From Chloroflexota bacterium (GTDB taxonomy: Bacteria > Chloroflexota > Chloroflexia > JAMDCE01), in assembly GCA_023489135.1 (NCBI GenBank), contig JAMDCE010000627.1, positions 1 to 19,097 of the forward strand: a stretch of 19,097 bases of DNA, written 5' to 3'. Each line of letters begins with the position of its first letter. The first letter of the stretch is position 1. This document shows, in pieces, positions 1-8,204 of the stretch. The position numbers were made by a program, and so were the translations under genes. Under the pieces are notes generated by a model, which was not told where the DNA came from, did no database searches, and saw nothing but the letters and a program-made list of their open reading frames with translations.

Positions 1-33
1 CCGAACCCACGGAAACTCGGCCCTGGAGACCCT

Positions 34-993
34 GTGGTGGATATCTCCATAATCATAGTTAGCTGGAACGTCAGTCCATTACTGCGACGATGCCTCCAAT
101 CGATCCGTCCGGAAGTTGAGACGGTGGACGGTCTGTCGGCAGAGGTATTCGTCGTCGATAATGCTTCTTCCGATGGCACGGTCGAGATGGTCCGGTCCGA
201 GTTTCCGTGGGTTCGGCTGATCGAAAATCATCGAAACGTGGGTTTCACCAAAGCCAATAATCAGGCCGCTTCCCTGGCCGGCGGCCGATACATTATGCCC
301 CTGAATCCGGATACGGAGGTCGCGGCCGGGGCTTTGCGTACCCTGACTCGCTTCATGGATGCTCACCCGGAAGCCGCGGTGATCGGTCCGAAGCTGCTGT
401 TTCCCAACGGTCGGGTCCAGTCCTCGCGGCGTAGATTTCCGCGATATAGCACCGCCTTTATCGAGAGCACCATCTTGCAAAGGTACTTCCCCAAACACCC
501 TCTCCTTGAGGAGTACTATTTGGCGGACGTGTCCGACGATCGGGTTCAAAGCGTAGACTGGGTGGTAGGGGCCTGCATGCTCATTCGGAGTGAGGCGCTG
601 GGCTCGTCTAAGCTTTTCGACGAGCGGTATTTCATGTATTCGGAGGAAATGGATCTGTGCTACCGGCTAAAGAAGGCTGGATGGCAGGTAATCTATCATC
701 CGGGGGCGGTGGTGGTGCATCACGAAGCTCAGAGCAGCGATCAGGACGTATTGAGCAGAAACATCTACTTCCACGACAGCAAATGCAAGTTCTTCGGCAA
801 GAATCTAGGACCGGTGCACGAGGAGATTCTCCGCCTTTTCATCTGCGCTACTTTCGTTTTCCAGATCGTCGAGGAAACCCTAAAGCTGTTGCTGGTCCCG
901 CGAAATCGAGGGATGAGAAAGCATAGACTGTCCGTGTTGGCCGGTGCTTCGCCCAGGTGGCATGTGGGCCGGATCATCGGGCTTGGTGGGTGA
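34..993 (+). CDS. GT2 family glycosyltransferase (rhamnosyltransferase-like)
   Basis: This is a family 2 (GT-A fold) glycosyltransferase of about 319 residues, expected to move a nucleotide-activated sugar onto a lipid-linked glycan at the inner face of the membrane. The N-terminal strand reads ISIIIVSWN. It is followed by VVDNASSDGT and by the metal/nucleotide-binding region LNPDTE. Further on are GACMLIR and the acceptor-side acidic motif EEMDLCYRLKKAGW, the usual order in WbbL-type rhamnosyltransferases. A hydrophobic stretch near residues 265-290 (LFICATFVFQIVEETLKLLL) may hold the protein at the membrane. The start is GTG 34 or GTG 37; a GGAG at 25-28 is better spaced for 37. The frame is open to the window edge, but family alignment argues against a longer N-terminus. 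It is a paralogue of the gene at 12039-12977. The sugar it transfers cannot be read from the sequence. Confidence 0.9.
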   Translation: MVDISIIIVSWNVSPLLRRCLQSIRPEVETVDGLSAEVFVVDNASSDGTVEMVRSEFPWVRLIENHRNVGFTKANNQAASLAGGRYIMPLNPDTEVAAGALRTLTRFMDAHPEAAVIGPKLLFPNGRVQSSRRRFPRYSTAFIESTILQRYFPKHPLLEEYYLADVSDDRVQSVDWVVGACMLIRSEALGSSKLFDERYFMYSEEMDLCYRLKKAGWQVIYHPGAVVVHHEAQSSDQDVLSRNIYFHDSKCKFFGKNLGPVHEEILRLFICATFVFQIVEETLKLLLVPRNRGMRKHRLSVLAGASPRWHVGRIIGLGG

Positions 994-999
994 AGCTGA

Positions 1000-2232
1000 G
1001 TGAAAGTCTGCATGGTAACGCCTGAATACCCGCCGATGCAGGGGGGAGTTGGAGATTATACCAGCCACCTGTCGTCGGCGCTGCGCCAGCTCGGCTGCGA
1101 GGTTGAGGTGGTGACGTCGGTCAAGGCGAAGTCGCTTGGTAACGACAATGAAGGCGTTTTTGACAGCGTGCTGCCGGCGGTGGACAAATGGACCTTCTCT
1201 AGCTGGTCAGCTATTCTGCGCGTCGTCTCCAGGTTCAACCCGGACGTCTTGCACATCCAGTATCAGACGGGCGGCTACCATATGCACCCCGCGATCAACT
1301 TGCTGCCCATGCGGCTCCGCTTGTCCCAGAGCCGGCCGCGCCTGGTCGTCACTTTTCACGACCTGAAGGAGCCATACCTCTTCCCCAAGGCCGGCTCCAT
1401 CCGGCAGCTTCCGGCGCAGCTACTGGCGGGCCTCTCCGATGCGGCCGTCGCCACTAATCCCGAGGACTACGAAAGACTTTCGAAAGAATCAGCCGTGGGT
1501 AGGTTCGTCAGGGCAGCAGCTCGACTTGTGGAAAAGGTCAAGGTGCTGGCGGTTCCCATCGGCAGCAACATTCCCAATGCACCTCCCCCGGGATTTGACC
1601 GTGAAAGGTGGAGACACCGGCTCGGAATCGAGCTGGGGGAGGTGCTGCTGGTGTACTTTGGATTTCTGAATGAAAGCAAGGGCATCGACGTTCTGCTGGA
1701 AGCCTTCTCGGGACTTCACAAGATGGGATTGAAGGCCAGGCTGATGATGGCAGGCGGTAGCTTTGGCGATAGCGACCCGACCAACCTGGCTTATGGGCAG
1801 CGCATTAAGGCGCTGGTCGAGGGCTCGGACCTCCGTTCCTCCGTGATCTGGACTGGATTCACCAGTCGCGGAGAGGTTTCGGCGAATCTGCTGGCCTCCG
1901 ATATCTGTGTGCTGCCTTTCAACGAAGGGGCATCCCTCCGCCACGGTTCCCTGATGGCTGCCATCGAACACGAGCTGCCGATCGTTACCACAACCACAGG
2001 ATCTACTGCGAAGCGCCGGCATCACCCCGAATTCCCCCAACTCGACGGCGCGGTGAAACTGGTGCCTCCGCGAGATCCCGAGGCTCTTCTCAGTGCGCTC
2101 GCCGAGCTCGCTGCTTCCCCATCGATGCGCGCCCAGCTAAGCAGGTCGATTGCGGGAATTGCCCCCTCCTTCAATTGGAGTGCCATAGGGAAAGCGCACA
2201 CTGAAGCGTATGACAGCATCCTTCAGTCGTGA
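1000..2232 (+). CDS. GT4 family glycosyltransferase
   Basis: This is a GT-B fold glycosyltransferase of the GT4 (group 1) family, 410 residues. The N-terminal Rossmann half opens with KVCMVTPEYPPMQGGVGDYT, the acceptor-side glycine-rich loop typical of the family. The C-terminal half starts near residue 205 (VLLVYFGFLNESKGIDVLLEAF). The usual E-x7-E motif is not intact: E309 of FNEGASLRHGSL is followed at +8 by serine. The variant (D/E)GASLRxGSL is, to my recollection, shared by a subgroup of GT4 enzymes, so I do not read it as damage. The start is GTG 1000, six bases after the stop of the preceding GT2 gene, with GGTGGGTGA upstream, so the two are probably co-transcribed. The donor and acceptor are unknown. 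Confidence 0.9.
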   Translation: MKVCMVTPEYPPMQGGVGDYTSHLSSALRQLGCEVEVVTSVKAKSLGNDNEGVFDSVLPAVDKWTFSSWSAILRVVSRFNPDVLHIQYQTGGYHMHPAINLLPMRLRLSQSRPRLVVTFHDLKEPYLFPKAGSIRQLPAQLLAGLSDAAVATNPEDYERLSKESAVGRFVRAAARLVEKVKVLAVPIGSNIPNAPPPGFDRERWRHRLGIELGEVLLVYFGFLNESKGIDVLLEAFSGLHKMGLKARLMMAGGSFGDSDPTNLAYGQRIKALVEGSDLRSSVIWTGFTSRGEVSANLLASDICVLPFNEGASLRHGSLMAAIEHELPIVTTTTGSTAKRRHHPEFPQLDGAVKLVPPRDPEALLSALAELAASPSMRAQLSRSIAGIAPSFNWSAIGKAHTEAYDSILQS

Positions 2233-2259
2233 CCGGTCCGACTAACCGATCCCTTAACC

Positions 2260-2288
2260 TTGCCCCACCATACCCAATGTGATAGGAT
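2260..2288 (+). promoter_or_regulatory. Probable promoter of the ligase-like gene
   Basis: The 183-base gap 2233-2415 is the only sizeable gap in the first half of the locus. It holds a TTGCCC box (2260-2265), a 17-base spacer and a TAGGAT box (2283-2288). A TGA just upstream (2280-2282) makes an extended -10 element. Each hexamer matches the sigma-70 consensus at four of six positions. Transcription would begin near 2295 and leave a leader of about 120 bases. The leader contains GC-rich partial palindromes around 2330-2375 but no convincing terminator. Predicted by eye only. Confidence 0.4.
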
Positions 2289-2415
2289 ACTGCCGCCAGA
2301 GTACGTCCGGAGTGCAAGACGGTTGCATCCGCGCTTACCGCGGTTGGGCAGACAAGCGAGCGCAACCGCGCGCTTGCTGGTTCGTTGGTAAATAGAGCGA
2401 ACAGTCGAGGTCTTA

Positions 2416-3888
2416 ATGGCGTTCTTTACGGTCGCCCAGACGGGTCTAGAGAACCGCGCTCGTGCCCTGCCGAGAGTAGCTTTGATCGCCGTGCTCGGCG
2501 GCGTGGTCCTTGGGATCGGCACCGCGGCGTTCGGACCGCTTTACGTGGTAGCGGCCTTGATTGGTGCCGCATTGGGCGTCGCTTTCCTTCGGAATACCCA
2601 GGTCGGGATACTCTCCTTCGTCGCCATCGCCACACTTCTGCCTTTCGCGGTTCTAAGATCGGAAGAGCACACGTCTGTTCCGCTGGGCGCTTTCAAGCTG
2701 ACTTTGATCGATGTAACCCTGACTACCCTCTTACTGATGTGGCTTCTACGCCTGCTGGTTACTCCTGGTGCCAGGGTTCTGGTGGGCCATCCGGGCAACC
2801 TTGTCCTGGTTTTCTTGTTGCTAGCCATCGTCTCCTACGTGAGCGGGACGGCCTATGCGGTGTCGGCGGAAGCGACTCGCTTGTTCTTGAAGATCATCAA
2901 TAGTATCTTGTTCTTCTTTACGGTGCTCAACTGTGTGCACACGCGGCAGCAGGTGGAGCAGATAGTGAAGGGAATCATCATCGGCGGCACTATCGCGGCC
3001 GGCGTCGGAATAGTGCTCTACGTGCTTCCCTCCGCCACCAGTATTAGGCTGCTATCCGCGCTCCACACCCTGGAGTACCCTACCGGTCCGACGGTCTTGC
3101 GCTACATCGCCGGCACGAAGACCTTGAGAGCGACGGCCACTTCCATCGATCCAAACATTCTTGGCGCCACCCTCATGCTGGCCGCGACGCTCTCGTTGAG
3201 CCAGCTGATGTCGGCCTTTCCGGTGCTTTCCAGAAAAGCGCTGGTCGTGACCTCTGGCATTATCGCGGTGGGGCTCCTGCTGACGCTGTCTCGCAGCTCC
3301 TGGATGGGCTTAGTAGTGGCCTTGCTCTTCATCGCTACGTTCAAGTACCGCAGGCTATGGGCGCTGTTTGCCACGATCGCCGTTGCCCTGTACATTGGCC
3401 TGGTTCCTCAGGACATCCCGTACCTATCGCATTTGGCTTCCGGATTTCAGGCGCGAGATCAAGCTGCGGCTATGCGATTGGGAGAGTATAAGGATGCCAT
3501 CCGCCTGATCTCCAGTTACCCCTGGTTCGGCGTGGGGTTCGGCCAGGCGCCCTCCATCGATCTCTATGTTGGGGTGTCCAGCATATATCTGTTAATGGCT
3601 GAACAAATGGGACTGATCGGCGTGGCGGTGTTCTTGTCGATCGTCGCCTCATTGTTGGTGAAAAGCCTGCGCCAACTCGGCGCCGTCCTGGATGCTCGTT
3701 GGCAGGGTGTGACGCTGGGATTGGTGGCGGCTCTTGTTGCGGCCCTCGTCGCGGGCCTCTTCGATCACCACTTCTTCAATCTGAAATTCCCTCATACCGT
3801 GGCCTTGTTTTGGCTCGTGGCCGGACTGATTGCCGTTGCGAATCGTCTAGCCGGTCGTCAGGAGGAACCGACGTGCGTGCCGCGATAG
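2416..3888 (+). CDS. O-antigen ligase/polymerase-like membrane protein
   Basis: This is a polytopic membrane protein of 490 residues resembling the O-antigen ligase/Wzy superfamily (Wzy_C, PF04932). These proteins polymerise lipid-linked repeat units or transfer finished glycan at the outer face of the membrane. I see roughly ten to twelve hydrophobic helices. The core carries LTLSRSSWMG (R293-W296), an arginine-containing motif usual in the family, followed by SSYPWFGVGFGQAP and SIYLLMAEQMGLIGVAVF. The start ATG has GAGG at 2407-2410, five bases upstream. The gene ends inside the start of the next GT4 gene. Residues 81-87 (RSEEHTS) are encoded by bases identical to an Illumina adapter, so the sequence around residues 78-90 should not be trusted. 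I cannot tell ligase from polymerase activity. Confidence 0.85.
   Translation: MAFFTVAQTGLENRARALPRVALIAVLGGVVLGIGTAAFGPLYVVAALIGAALGVAFLRNTQVGILSFVAIATLLPFAVLRSEEHTSVPLGAFKLTLIDVTLTTLLLMWLLRLLVTPGARVLVGHPGNLVLVFLLLAIVSYVSGTAYAVSAEATRLFLKIINSILFFFTVLNCVHTRQQVEQIVKGIIIGGTIAAGVGIVLYVLPSATSIRLLSALHTLEYPTGPTVLRYIAGTKTLRATATSIDPNILGATLMLAATLSLSQLMSAFPVLSRKALVVTSGIIAVGLLLTLSRSSWMGLVVALLFIATFKYRRLWALFATIAVALYIGLVPQDIPYLSHLASGFQARDQAAAMRLGEYKDAIRLISSYPWFGVGFGQAPSIDLYVGVSSIYLLMAEQMGLIGVAVFLSIVASLLVKSLRQLGAVLDARWQGVTLGLVAALVAALVAGLFDHHFFNLKFPHTVALFWLVAGLIAVANRLAGRQEEPTCVPR
2656..2677 (+). other. Embedded Illumina TruSeq adapter (artefact)
   Basis: Twenty-two consecutive bases, beginning AGATCGGAAGAGC and ending ACGTCTG, are identical to the start of the Illumina TruSeq read-1 adapter. 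After 2677 the match stops: the adapter would continue AACTCC, while the window has TTCCGC. The translation RSEEHTS is a well-known signature of adapter contamination in protein databases. The frame stays open on both sides, so gene callers would not flag it. Original bases have probably been replaced, or an insertion has kept the frame by chance. Confidence 0.95.
3860..3865 (+). promoter_or_regulatory. Ribosome binding site fixing the GTG 3873 start
   Basis: AGGAGG ends seven bases before GTG 3873. It lies inside the end of the ligase-like gene and decides the start of the next GT4 gene, whose frame is open much further upstream, to at least 3699. Confidence 0.8.
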
Positions 3889-5018
3889 ACGCCAGGCTGA
3901 TCCACTACCAGAAAGCCGGCATCGGCGTCTATGTGTCCAGGTTGCTCCAGGAGTTCGAGGATGTGGCCGACTCCTCGGAGTTTGCCGTGCTGCTCAGCCG
4001 GAAAGACGAATCCTCCGCGGCAACCCAGAATCATTTCCGGAAGGTCAGGCTCTGGACCCCCTGTCACCACCGCTTCGAGCAGATTGGCTTGCCGATCGAG
4101 CTGCTGAGGCAGGGCATCGATCTGTTGCATAGTCCGGATTTCATTCCACCTTTTGTCCGGCGCTGTAAGTCTGTGATAACCATCCATGACCTGGCCTTTC
4201 TGCTCTATCCCCAGATTCTGACCCTCGGAAGCCGGCGCTACTACTCACAGGTCTTCCGGGCGGCTCGGAGCGCCGATGCCATCATCGCCGTATCAAATAG
4301 CACCAAGCGGGATATTGTCGAGCGTCTCGGCGTCCCGGAGACCAAGGTATTCGTCGTGCATCACGGTGTGGACCGTATGTTCCGGCCGTTAAAAGAGCTC
4401 CGCCGCGTCGAGGAGCCTTTGCGACGGCTGGGTGTGACGGTCCCCTTTGTCCTGTTTGTGGGGACGCTGGAGCCTCGCAAGAATCTGGTCACTTTTCTAG
4501 ATGCCTTTGCCCAGGTTCTGTCCGCTCGCGCCCAAAGCGCGGAAGAACACGGCGCTTCCGTAATGAAACTGGTAGTTGCCGGTTCAAAAGGATGGTTATG
4601 TGACGACGTTTTTTCCCGAGTCCGGAGCCTCGGTCTTTCAGACAGAGTGATTTTCACCGGTCAGGTTGAGGCAGAGGACCTGGTGGCGTTGTACAACGGC
4701 GCTACTCTCCTGGTACAGCCATCGGTCTACGAAGGCTTTGGCTTCCCTCCACTGGAGGCCATGGCTTGTGGCACGCCGTGTGTCGTTTCAAACACCTCCT
4801 CTTTGCCCGAAGTCGTGGGCGAAGCGGCGGTCAAGGTCTCTCCACTCGACGTGCAAGGCTGGACGCTGGCCATGCTCCGGCTGTTGTCCAGCCGGGAGGA
4901 GCGTGATGATCTGGTTTCTAGAGGACTGGAGAGGTCGAGGCAGTTCACCTGGTCCGCGGCGGCGATGAAGACGCTAGAAGTCTACCATCTGGTGTGCGAG
5001 GGGGGCCGAGAAGCTTGA
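3873..5018 (+). CDS. GT4 family glycosyltransferase
   Basis: This is a GT-B fold, GT4 family glycosyltransferase of 381 residues, of the mannosyl/rhamnosyltransferase type common in polysaccharide loci. It opens with RAAIDARLIHYQKAGIGVYV, the family's acceptor-side start. Next come VITIHDLAFLLYP and AIIAVSNSTKRDIVERLGV, then the C-terminal nucleotide-sugar half beginning FVLFVGTLEPRKNL. The E-x7-E motif is intact (E287 to E295 in YEGFGFPPLEAMACGTP). I chose GTG 3873 over upstream starts because of a perfect AGGAGG seven bases before it and because the protein then starts where its relatives do. It overlaps the ligase-like gene by 16 bases and the next gene by 4, so it sits in a translationally coupled operon. 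Sugar specificity is unknown. Confidence 0.9.
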   Translation: MRAAIDARLIHYQKAGIGVYVSRLLQEFEDVADSSEFAVLLSRKDESSAATQNHFRKVRLWTPCHHRFEQIGLPIELLRQGIDLLHSPDFIPPFVRRCKSVITIHDLAFLLYPQILTLGSRRYYSQVFRAARSADAIIAVSNSTKRDIVERLGVPETKVFVVHHGVDRMFRPLKELRRVEEPLRRLGVTVPFVLFVGTLEPRKNLVTFLDAFAQVLSARAQSAEEHGASVMKLVVAGSKGWLCDDVFSRVRSLGLSDRVIFTGQVEAEDLVALYNGATLLVQPSVYEGFGFPPLEAMACGTPCVVSNTSSLPEVVGEAAVKVSPLDVQGWTLAMLRLLSSREERDDLVSRGLERSRQFTWSAAAMKTLEVYHLVCEGGREA

Positions 5019-6295
5019 AGGTGCTTTTGGTGACCCCCCAAATCCCATACCCGCCCCGCAAAGGGACGACGGCGAGAAACTTCAACATCTTGAAGCACCT
5101 GGCCGGTAATCACGAGGTACACTTGCTCACCTTCGAGGAAAACGAGGGGCAAGAGCCTCCCGCGGCCCTTCAGGAGGTCTGCGCGGAGGTGCACCTGGTA
5201 TCAGCATACAGCCGGCCTACCGTGAGTCGGGCCAGGGATCTGTTCCTTCAGGATCTGTTCCTTCACAGCACTCCCGACCTTGCCCTTCGGCTGGCCTCGT
5301 CGGAGATGACCGGCGCCCTGGAACAACTACTTCGCGACGGGGCCTTCGATCTGGTTCAAATAGAAGGCCTGGAGATGACCATCCACTGGGAAAGGCTCAG
5401 GAACTCCGGCCGCATTCACGCCGGCGATCTGCCCATCATGGTGTTCGACGATCACAACTGCGAGTACTTGCTGCAGAAGCGTGCCTTCGAGATAGACCGG
5501 CTCAACGCCGCCAAGTGGCACGGGGCTCTGTATTCGCTCTTGCAGTGGCACCGTCTTACCGCCTTCGAGGCCCACATAGTATCCCTAGCCGACGGTGTGA
5601 TCGTGGTGTCGGAGGAAGACGCCGCGGCGGTCTCGACCATTGCCAATCCGCGACTTGTGGGCGTCGTTCAAAATGGGATAGATGTGGAGTTCTTCGCCCG
5701 GACGGATGATCGCCTCAAGCTCACCTCGGGTGGGCTTCACCTCGTCTTCACCGGGACCATGGATTACAGGCCAAACGTCGACGCCGTAACCTGGTTTTGC
5801 CGGCACATCTTTTCCGAAGTAAGGAAGGCCGTTCCCGATACGAAACTGTGGATAGTGGGTTTGAATCCGAAAGAAGAAGTCAAGCGACTTTCCAGGCTCG
5901 ACGGAGTGGTGGTAACGGGCTTCGTCGAGGACGTGCGTCCGTTTCTCGATCGCGCCTCGGCTTACGTAGTCCCCTTGCGCTTCGGTGGCGGTACCCGCTT
6001 CAAGGTCCTTGAGGCCATGGCATCGAGCCTGCCCGTCGTCTCGACTTCTCTGGGATATCAAGGCATACGGGCGACCGACGGCGTCGACCTCCTGGTGGCA
6101 GATGGCGCCAATGATTTTGCCAGGGCCGTCGTGAATCTGCTTTCCAATGCCAGCCTCAGGCAATCCCTGGGCTCCAACGCTCTGAAGCTTGTTGCCCAGA
6201 AATACGATTGGAAGGTCATTCTACCCAAAATCGATGACCTCTACGATGATCTTTTGTGTCGGAGACGGGGAGCTAGTAAAAGGGGGAACGCGTGA
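5015..6295 (+). CDS. GT4 family glycosyltransferase (GT4/PEP-CTERM locus type)
   Basis: This is a GT-B glycosyltransferase of about 426 residues. It opens with KVLLVTPQIPYPPRKGTTAR, a start typical of GT4 enzymes found in exopolysaccharide and PEP-CTERM loci. The donor half includes GLHLVFTGTMDYRPNVDAV and VPLRFGGGTRFKVLEAMASS, where the glycine-rich loop and E333 replace the classic E-x7-E form. I favour TTG 5015, which overlaps the preceding stop in a TTGA junction. It has GAGGGGG at 4998-5004, ten bases upstream, and gives the usual family N-terminus. GTG 4994 (433 residues) is possible but lacks a ribosome binding site. The gene ends in a GTGA overlap with the hydrolase gene. A 15-base tandem duplication inside it adds five residues. 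Confidence 0.88.
   Translation: MKVLLVTPQIPYPPRKGTTARNFNILKHLAGNHEVHLLTFEENEGQEPPAALQEVCAEVHLVSAYSRPTVSRARDLFLQDLFLHSTPDLALRLASSEMTGALEQLLRDGAFDLVQIEGLEMTIHWERLRNSGRIHAGDLPIMVFDDHNCEYLLQKRAFEIDRLNAAKWHGALYSLLQWHRLTAFEAHIVSLADGVIVVSEEDAAAVSTIANPRLVGVVQNGIDVEFFARTDDRLKLTSGGLHLVFTGTMDYRPNVDAVTWFCRHIFSEVRKAVPDTKLWIVGLNPKEEVKRLSRLDGVVVTGFVEDVRPFLDRASAYVVPLRFGGGTRFKVLEAMASSLPVVSTSLGYQGIRATDGVDLLVADGANDFARAVVNLLSNASLRQSLGSNALKLVAQKYDWKVILPKIDDLYDDLLCRRRGASKRGNA
5236..5265 (+). repeat. 15-base perfect tandem duplication
   Basis: The unit GGATCTGTTCCTTCA occurs twice head to tail (5236-5250 and 5251-5265) inside the third GT4 gene, giving DLFLQ-DLFLH. The length is a multiple of three, so the frame is kept. 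It looks like a recent slippage event or an assembly duplication. Confidence 0.9.
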
Positions 6296-8127
6296 CCTCC
6301 AAGGCGAGAGTCAAAGCGACGGGTGCGCGCGTTCGCCGCCTGAATCGGCCGGTCACGATCCTGACCGTCCTGATTCCCATCCTTATTCTGGTCTTCCTGA
6401 TCGGCGGACCAACAGCAGGCGCCAAGGATTTTCTGGTGGGACTGATCGGCGACGAGGTTAGAAACGATCTCTTGACCGTTTACACGGAGCTTTTTCCCCC
6501 GCGCGTCGAGACGGCCGATATGACGCCCATGCGGAACAGCGGAGTCAACCCCTTCGGGGTCAACGTGTTTCTGGAGCAAGAAGTGGACGAAGACAAGATT
6601 CGCCGAAGCCTGGAGATGGTTAGGGACGCGGGTTTTGGCTGGATCAAGCAACAGGTGCTGTGGAGCGAGATCGAGATACCGGAAAAGGGCCGGTACTACG
6701 ACGAGAAGAACGACGTGAGCAACACCTGGACCAAATGGGACCGCATCGTGGACCTGGCCCAGGAGTACGGGCTCGGGGTAATAATGCGCCTGGACACGTC
6801 TCCGCAGTGGGCCCGGCCGGGCAACACCAAGATTGAAACGCCTCCGGACAACTACGATGATTTCGGCGACTTCGTCTTCAACGTGGTCAGTCGCTACCGT
6901 GGCAAGGTCAAGCATTTCATCATCTGGAACGAGCCAAACACGACCTTTGAGTGGGGGAACCGTACTGTGAGCGCCCGGGACTACGTGCGGCTCTTGAAGA
7001 TAGCCTACCAGAGGGCCAAAGAAGCGAACCCCGACGCCGTCATCATCATCGCTCCATTGGCCCCGACGAGGGAAGAGAGCAATAGGGCAATAAACGATGT
7101 GGTTTTCCTGCAGCAGATGTACGACGCGGGAGCAAAGCAATGGTTCGACGTGATGAGTGCCAATCCTTACGGGCTACGCTCCGGACCTTTCGATCGCCGT
7201 CTCGACATGGATCGAGATGTGAATTTCTCGCGTCCGATGCTAATCCGAGAGGTTATGGTCAGGAACGGCGACGCCGAGAAACCGATCTGGGCTTCGGAAA
7301 TGGGATGGAATGCCCTCCCGCCGGATTTCCCTCAGGAGCCCATCTTCGGCCGGGTTACACGCGAGCAACAGGCCGACTATACGGTCGAGGGATATAGACG
7401 CATTCTAGAGGAATGGCCCTGGATGCCCATGGCCAACCTGTGGCACCTTCGACGCGTCCACCCGGTAAATGAGACGGAGCAGATGTACTACTTCGGAATA
7501 ATTGGCTACGATTTCGTCCCCACGCCGGCCTACTACGCCATCAAGCAAATGACCCAGGACGATCGAGTGGCCTACCGCGGATACCATCAAGAAACGCACT
7601 GGGCGCTCTCCTACGAGGGGGGGTGGCGTGACCAGAAGGATGAACGGGCTTCTCTGGGGGCCTACAAAGTTGCCGCGCTTCCGGGGAGCACCATACGTTT
7701 TGATTTCAAGGGTACCGATTTGAGCCTGGTGCTTGCCAGGGGCGAGGGAATGGGGTGGCTGCGAGTCGAAATAGACGGTTCACCTTCTCCGGCTAACAGG
7801 CTGCCGAAGGATAGCTCGGGGGCGGCCTACGTCGATCTCTGGGCCGAATCTCCGTCCTGGCAGGAGGCAATCCCCGTCGCCGGCGGGCTAGACGACGCTC
7901 GCCATTCGGTGAGGATCGTGACCGAGCTGAAGGGCAATACCCAAACCGCAAGCTGGAACATAGACGGCTTCATAGTGGATTCTCGAACTTTTCGCTGGCC
8001 TCCCGCCATTCTTGGAGTGGCGGTGGCGATAGTTGGTTTTTCGGTTGGAGTTTTGGCGGCCGTGGTGGGAGCTTCGGTGCTCGCTTCCGGTGAGTACGGT
8101 GGCACACCCAAGCGTGGAGAAGGTTAG
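6292..8127 (+). CDS. Membrane-anchored glycoside hydrolase (clan GH-A, PslG-like)
   Basis: This is a 611-residue protein with a TIM-barrel glycosidase domain (about residues 85-430) that would cut polysaccharide outside the cytoplasmic membrane. The catalytic pair of retaining clan GH-A enzymes is visible: E214 in IIWNEPN (acid/base) and E336 in IWASEMGW (nucleophile). A hydrophobic helix at about residues 21-43 follows a basic N-terminus. A second helix lies at about residues 572-596, before a short polar tail. Between barrel and second helix (about 440-570) is a beta-rich segment that may be a carbohydrate-binding sandwich. The start is GTG 6292, overlapping the preceding stop by four bases. 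The stop TAG is also the first three bases of a palindromic element. By analogy with PslG (GH39) of the Psl locus, it may trim or release the polymer made here. The exact GH family is not certain. Confidence 0.82.
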   Translation: MTSKARVKATGARVRRLNRPVTILTVLIPILILVFLIGGPTAGAKDFLVGLIGDEVRNDLLTVYTELFPPRVETADMTPMRNSGVNPFGVNVFLEQEVDEDKIRRSLEMVRDAGFGWIKQQVLWSEIEIPEKGRYYDEKNDVSNTWTKWDRIVDLAQEYGLGVIMRLDTSPQWARPGNTKIETPPDNYDDFGDFVFNVVSRYRGKVKHFIIWNEPNTTFEWGNRTVSARDYVRLLKIAYQRAKEANPDAVIIIAPLAPTREESNRAINDVVFLQQMYDAGAKQWFDVMSANPYGLRSGPFDRRLDMDRDVNFSRPMLIREVMVRNGDAEKPIWASEMGWNALPPDFPQEPIFGRVTREQQADYTVEGYRRILEEWPWMPMANLWHLRRVHPVNETEQMYYFGIIGYDFVPTPAYYAIKQMTQDDRVAYRGYHQETHWALSYEGGWRDQKDERASLGAYKVAALPGSTIRFDFKGTDLSLVLARGEGMGWLRVEIDGSPSPANRLPKDSSGAAYVDLWAESPSWQEAIPVAGGLDDARHSVRIVTELKGNTQTASWNIDGFIVDSRTFRWPPAILGVAVAIVGFSVGVLAAVVGASVLASGEYGGTPKRGEG

Positions 8128-8204
8128 AGCATTTTGCGTTAGGGCGCGAGCAGGGGACAAGCCCCTGCACTACAGTTCGCTAAACGACAGCCCAAACTGC
8201 TCTA
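8125..8204. mobile_element. Candidate MITE / palindromic unit 1 (80 bp)
   Basis: The ends are inverted repeats: TAGAGCATTTTG (8125-8136) against CAAACTGCTCTA (8193-8204), 11 of 12 bases matching. The middle holds a perfect 7-base-pair hairpin (GCAGGGG 8150-8156 with CCCCTGC 8162-8168), and the flanks between are weakly complementary. Both outer ends are TA, as expected for elements that duplicate TA on insertion. There is no transposase. Its left end supplies the stop codon of the hydrolase gene, and its right end overlaps the left end of unit 2. Confidence 0.6.

Noticed and set aside
1..33. Possible tail of an upstream gene
   Set aside because: The stretch is too short to recognise, and the first gene's frame is itself open to the edge.
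1918..1965. Loss of the E-x7-E motif as a sign that the first GT4 gene is inactive
   Set aside because: The variant EGASLRHGSL resembles a motif form I recall from a GT4 subgroup, and the rest of the protein is intact.
6241..7140. 299-codon open frame on the minus strand
   Set aside because: It is antisense to the glycoside hydrolase gene with its catalytic motifs and is explained by GC-rich codon use.
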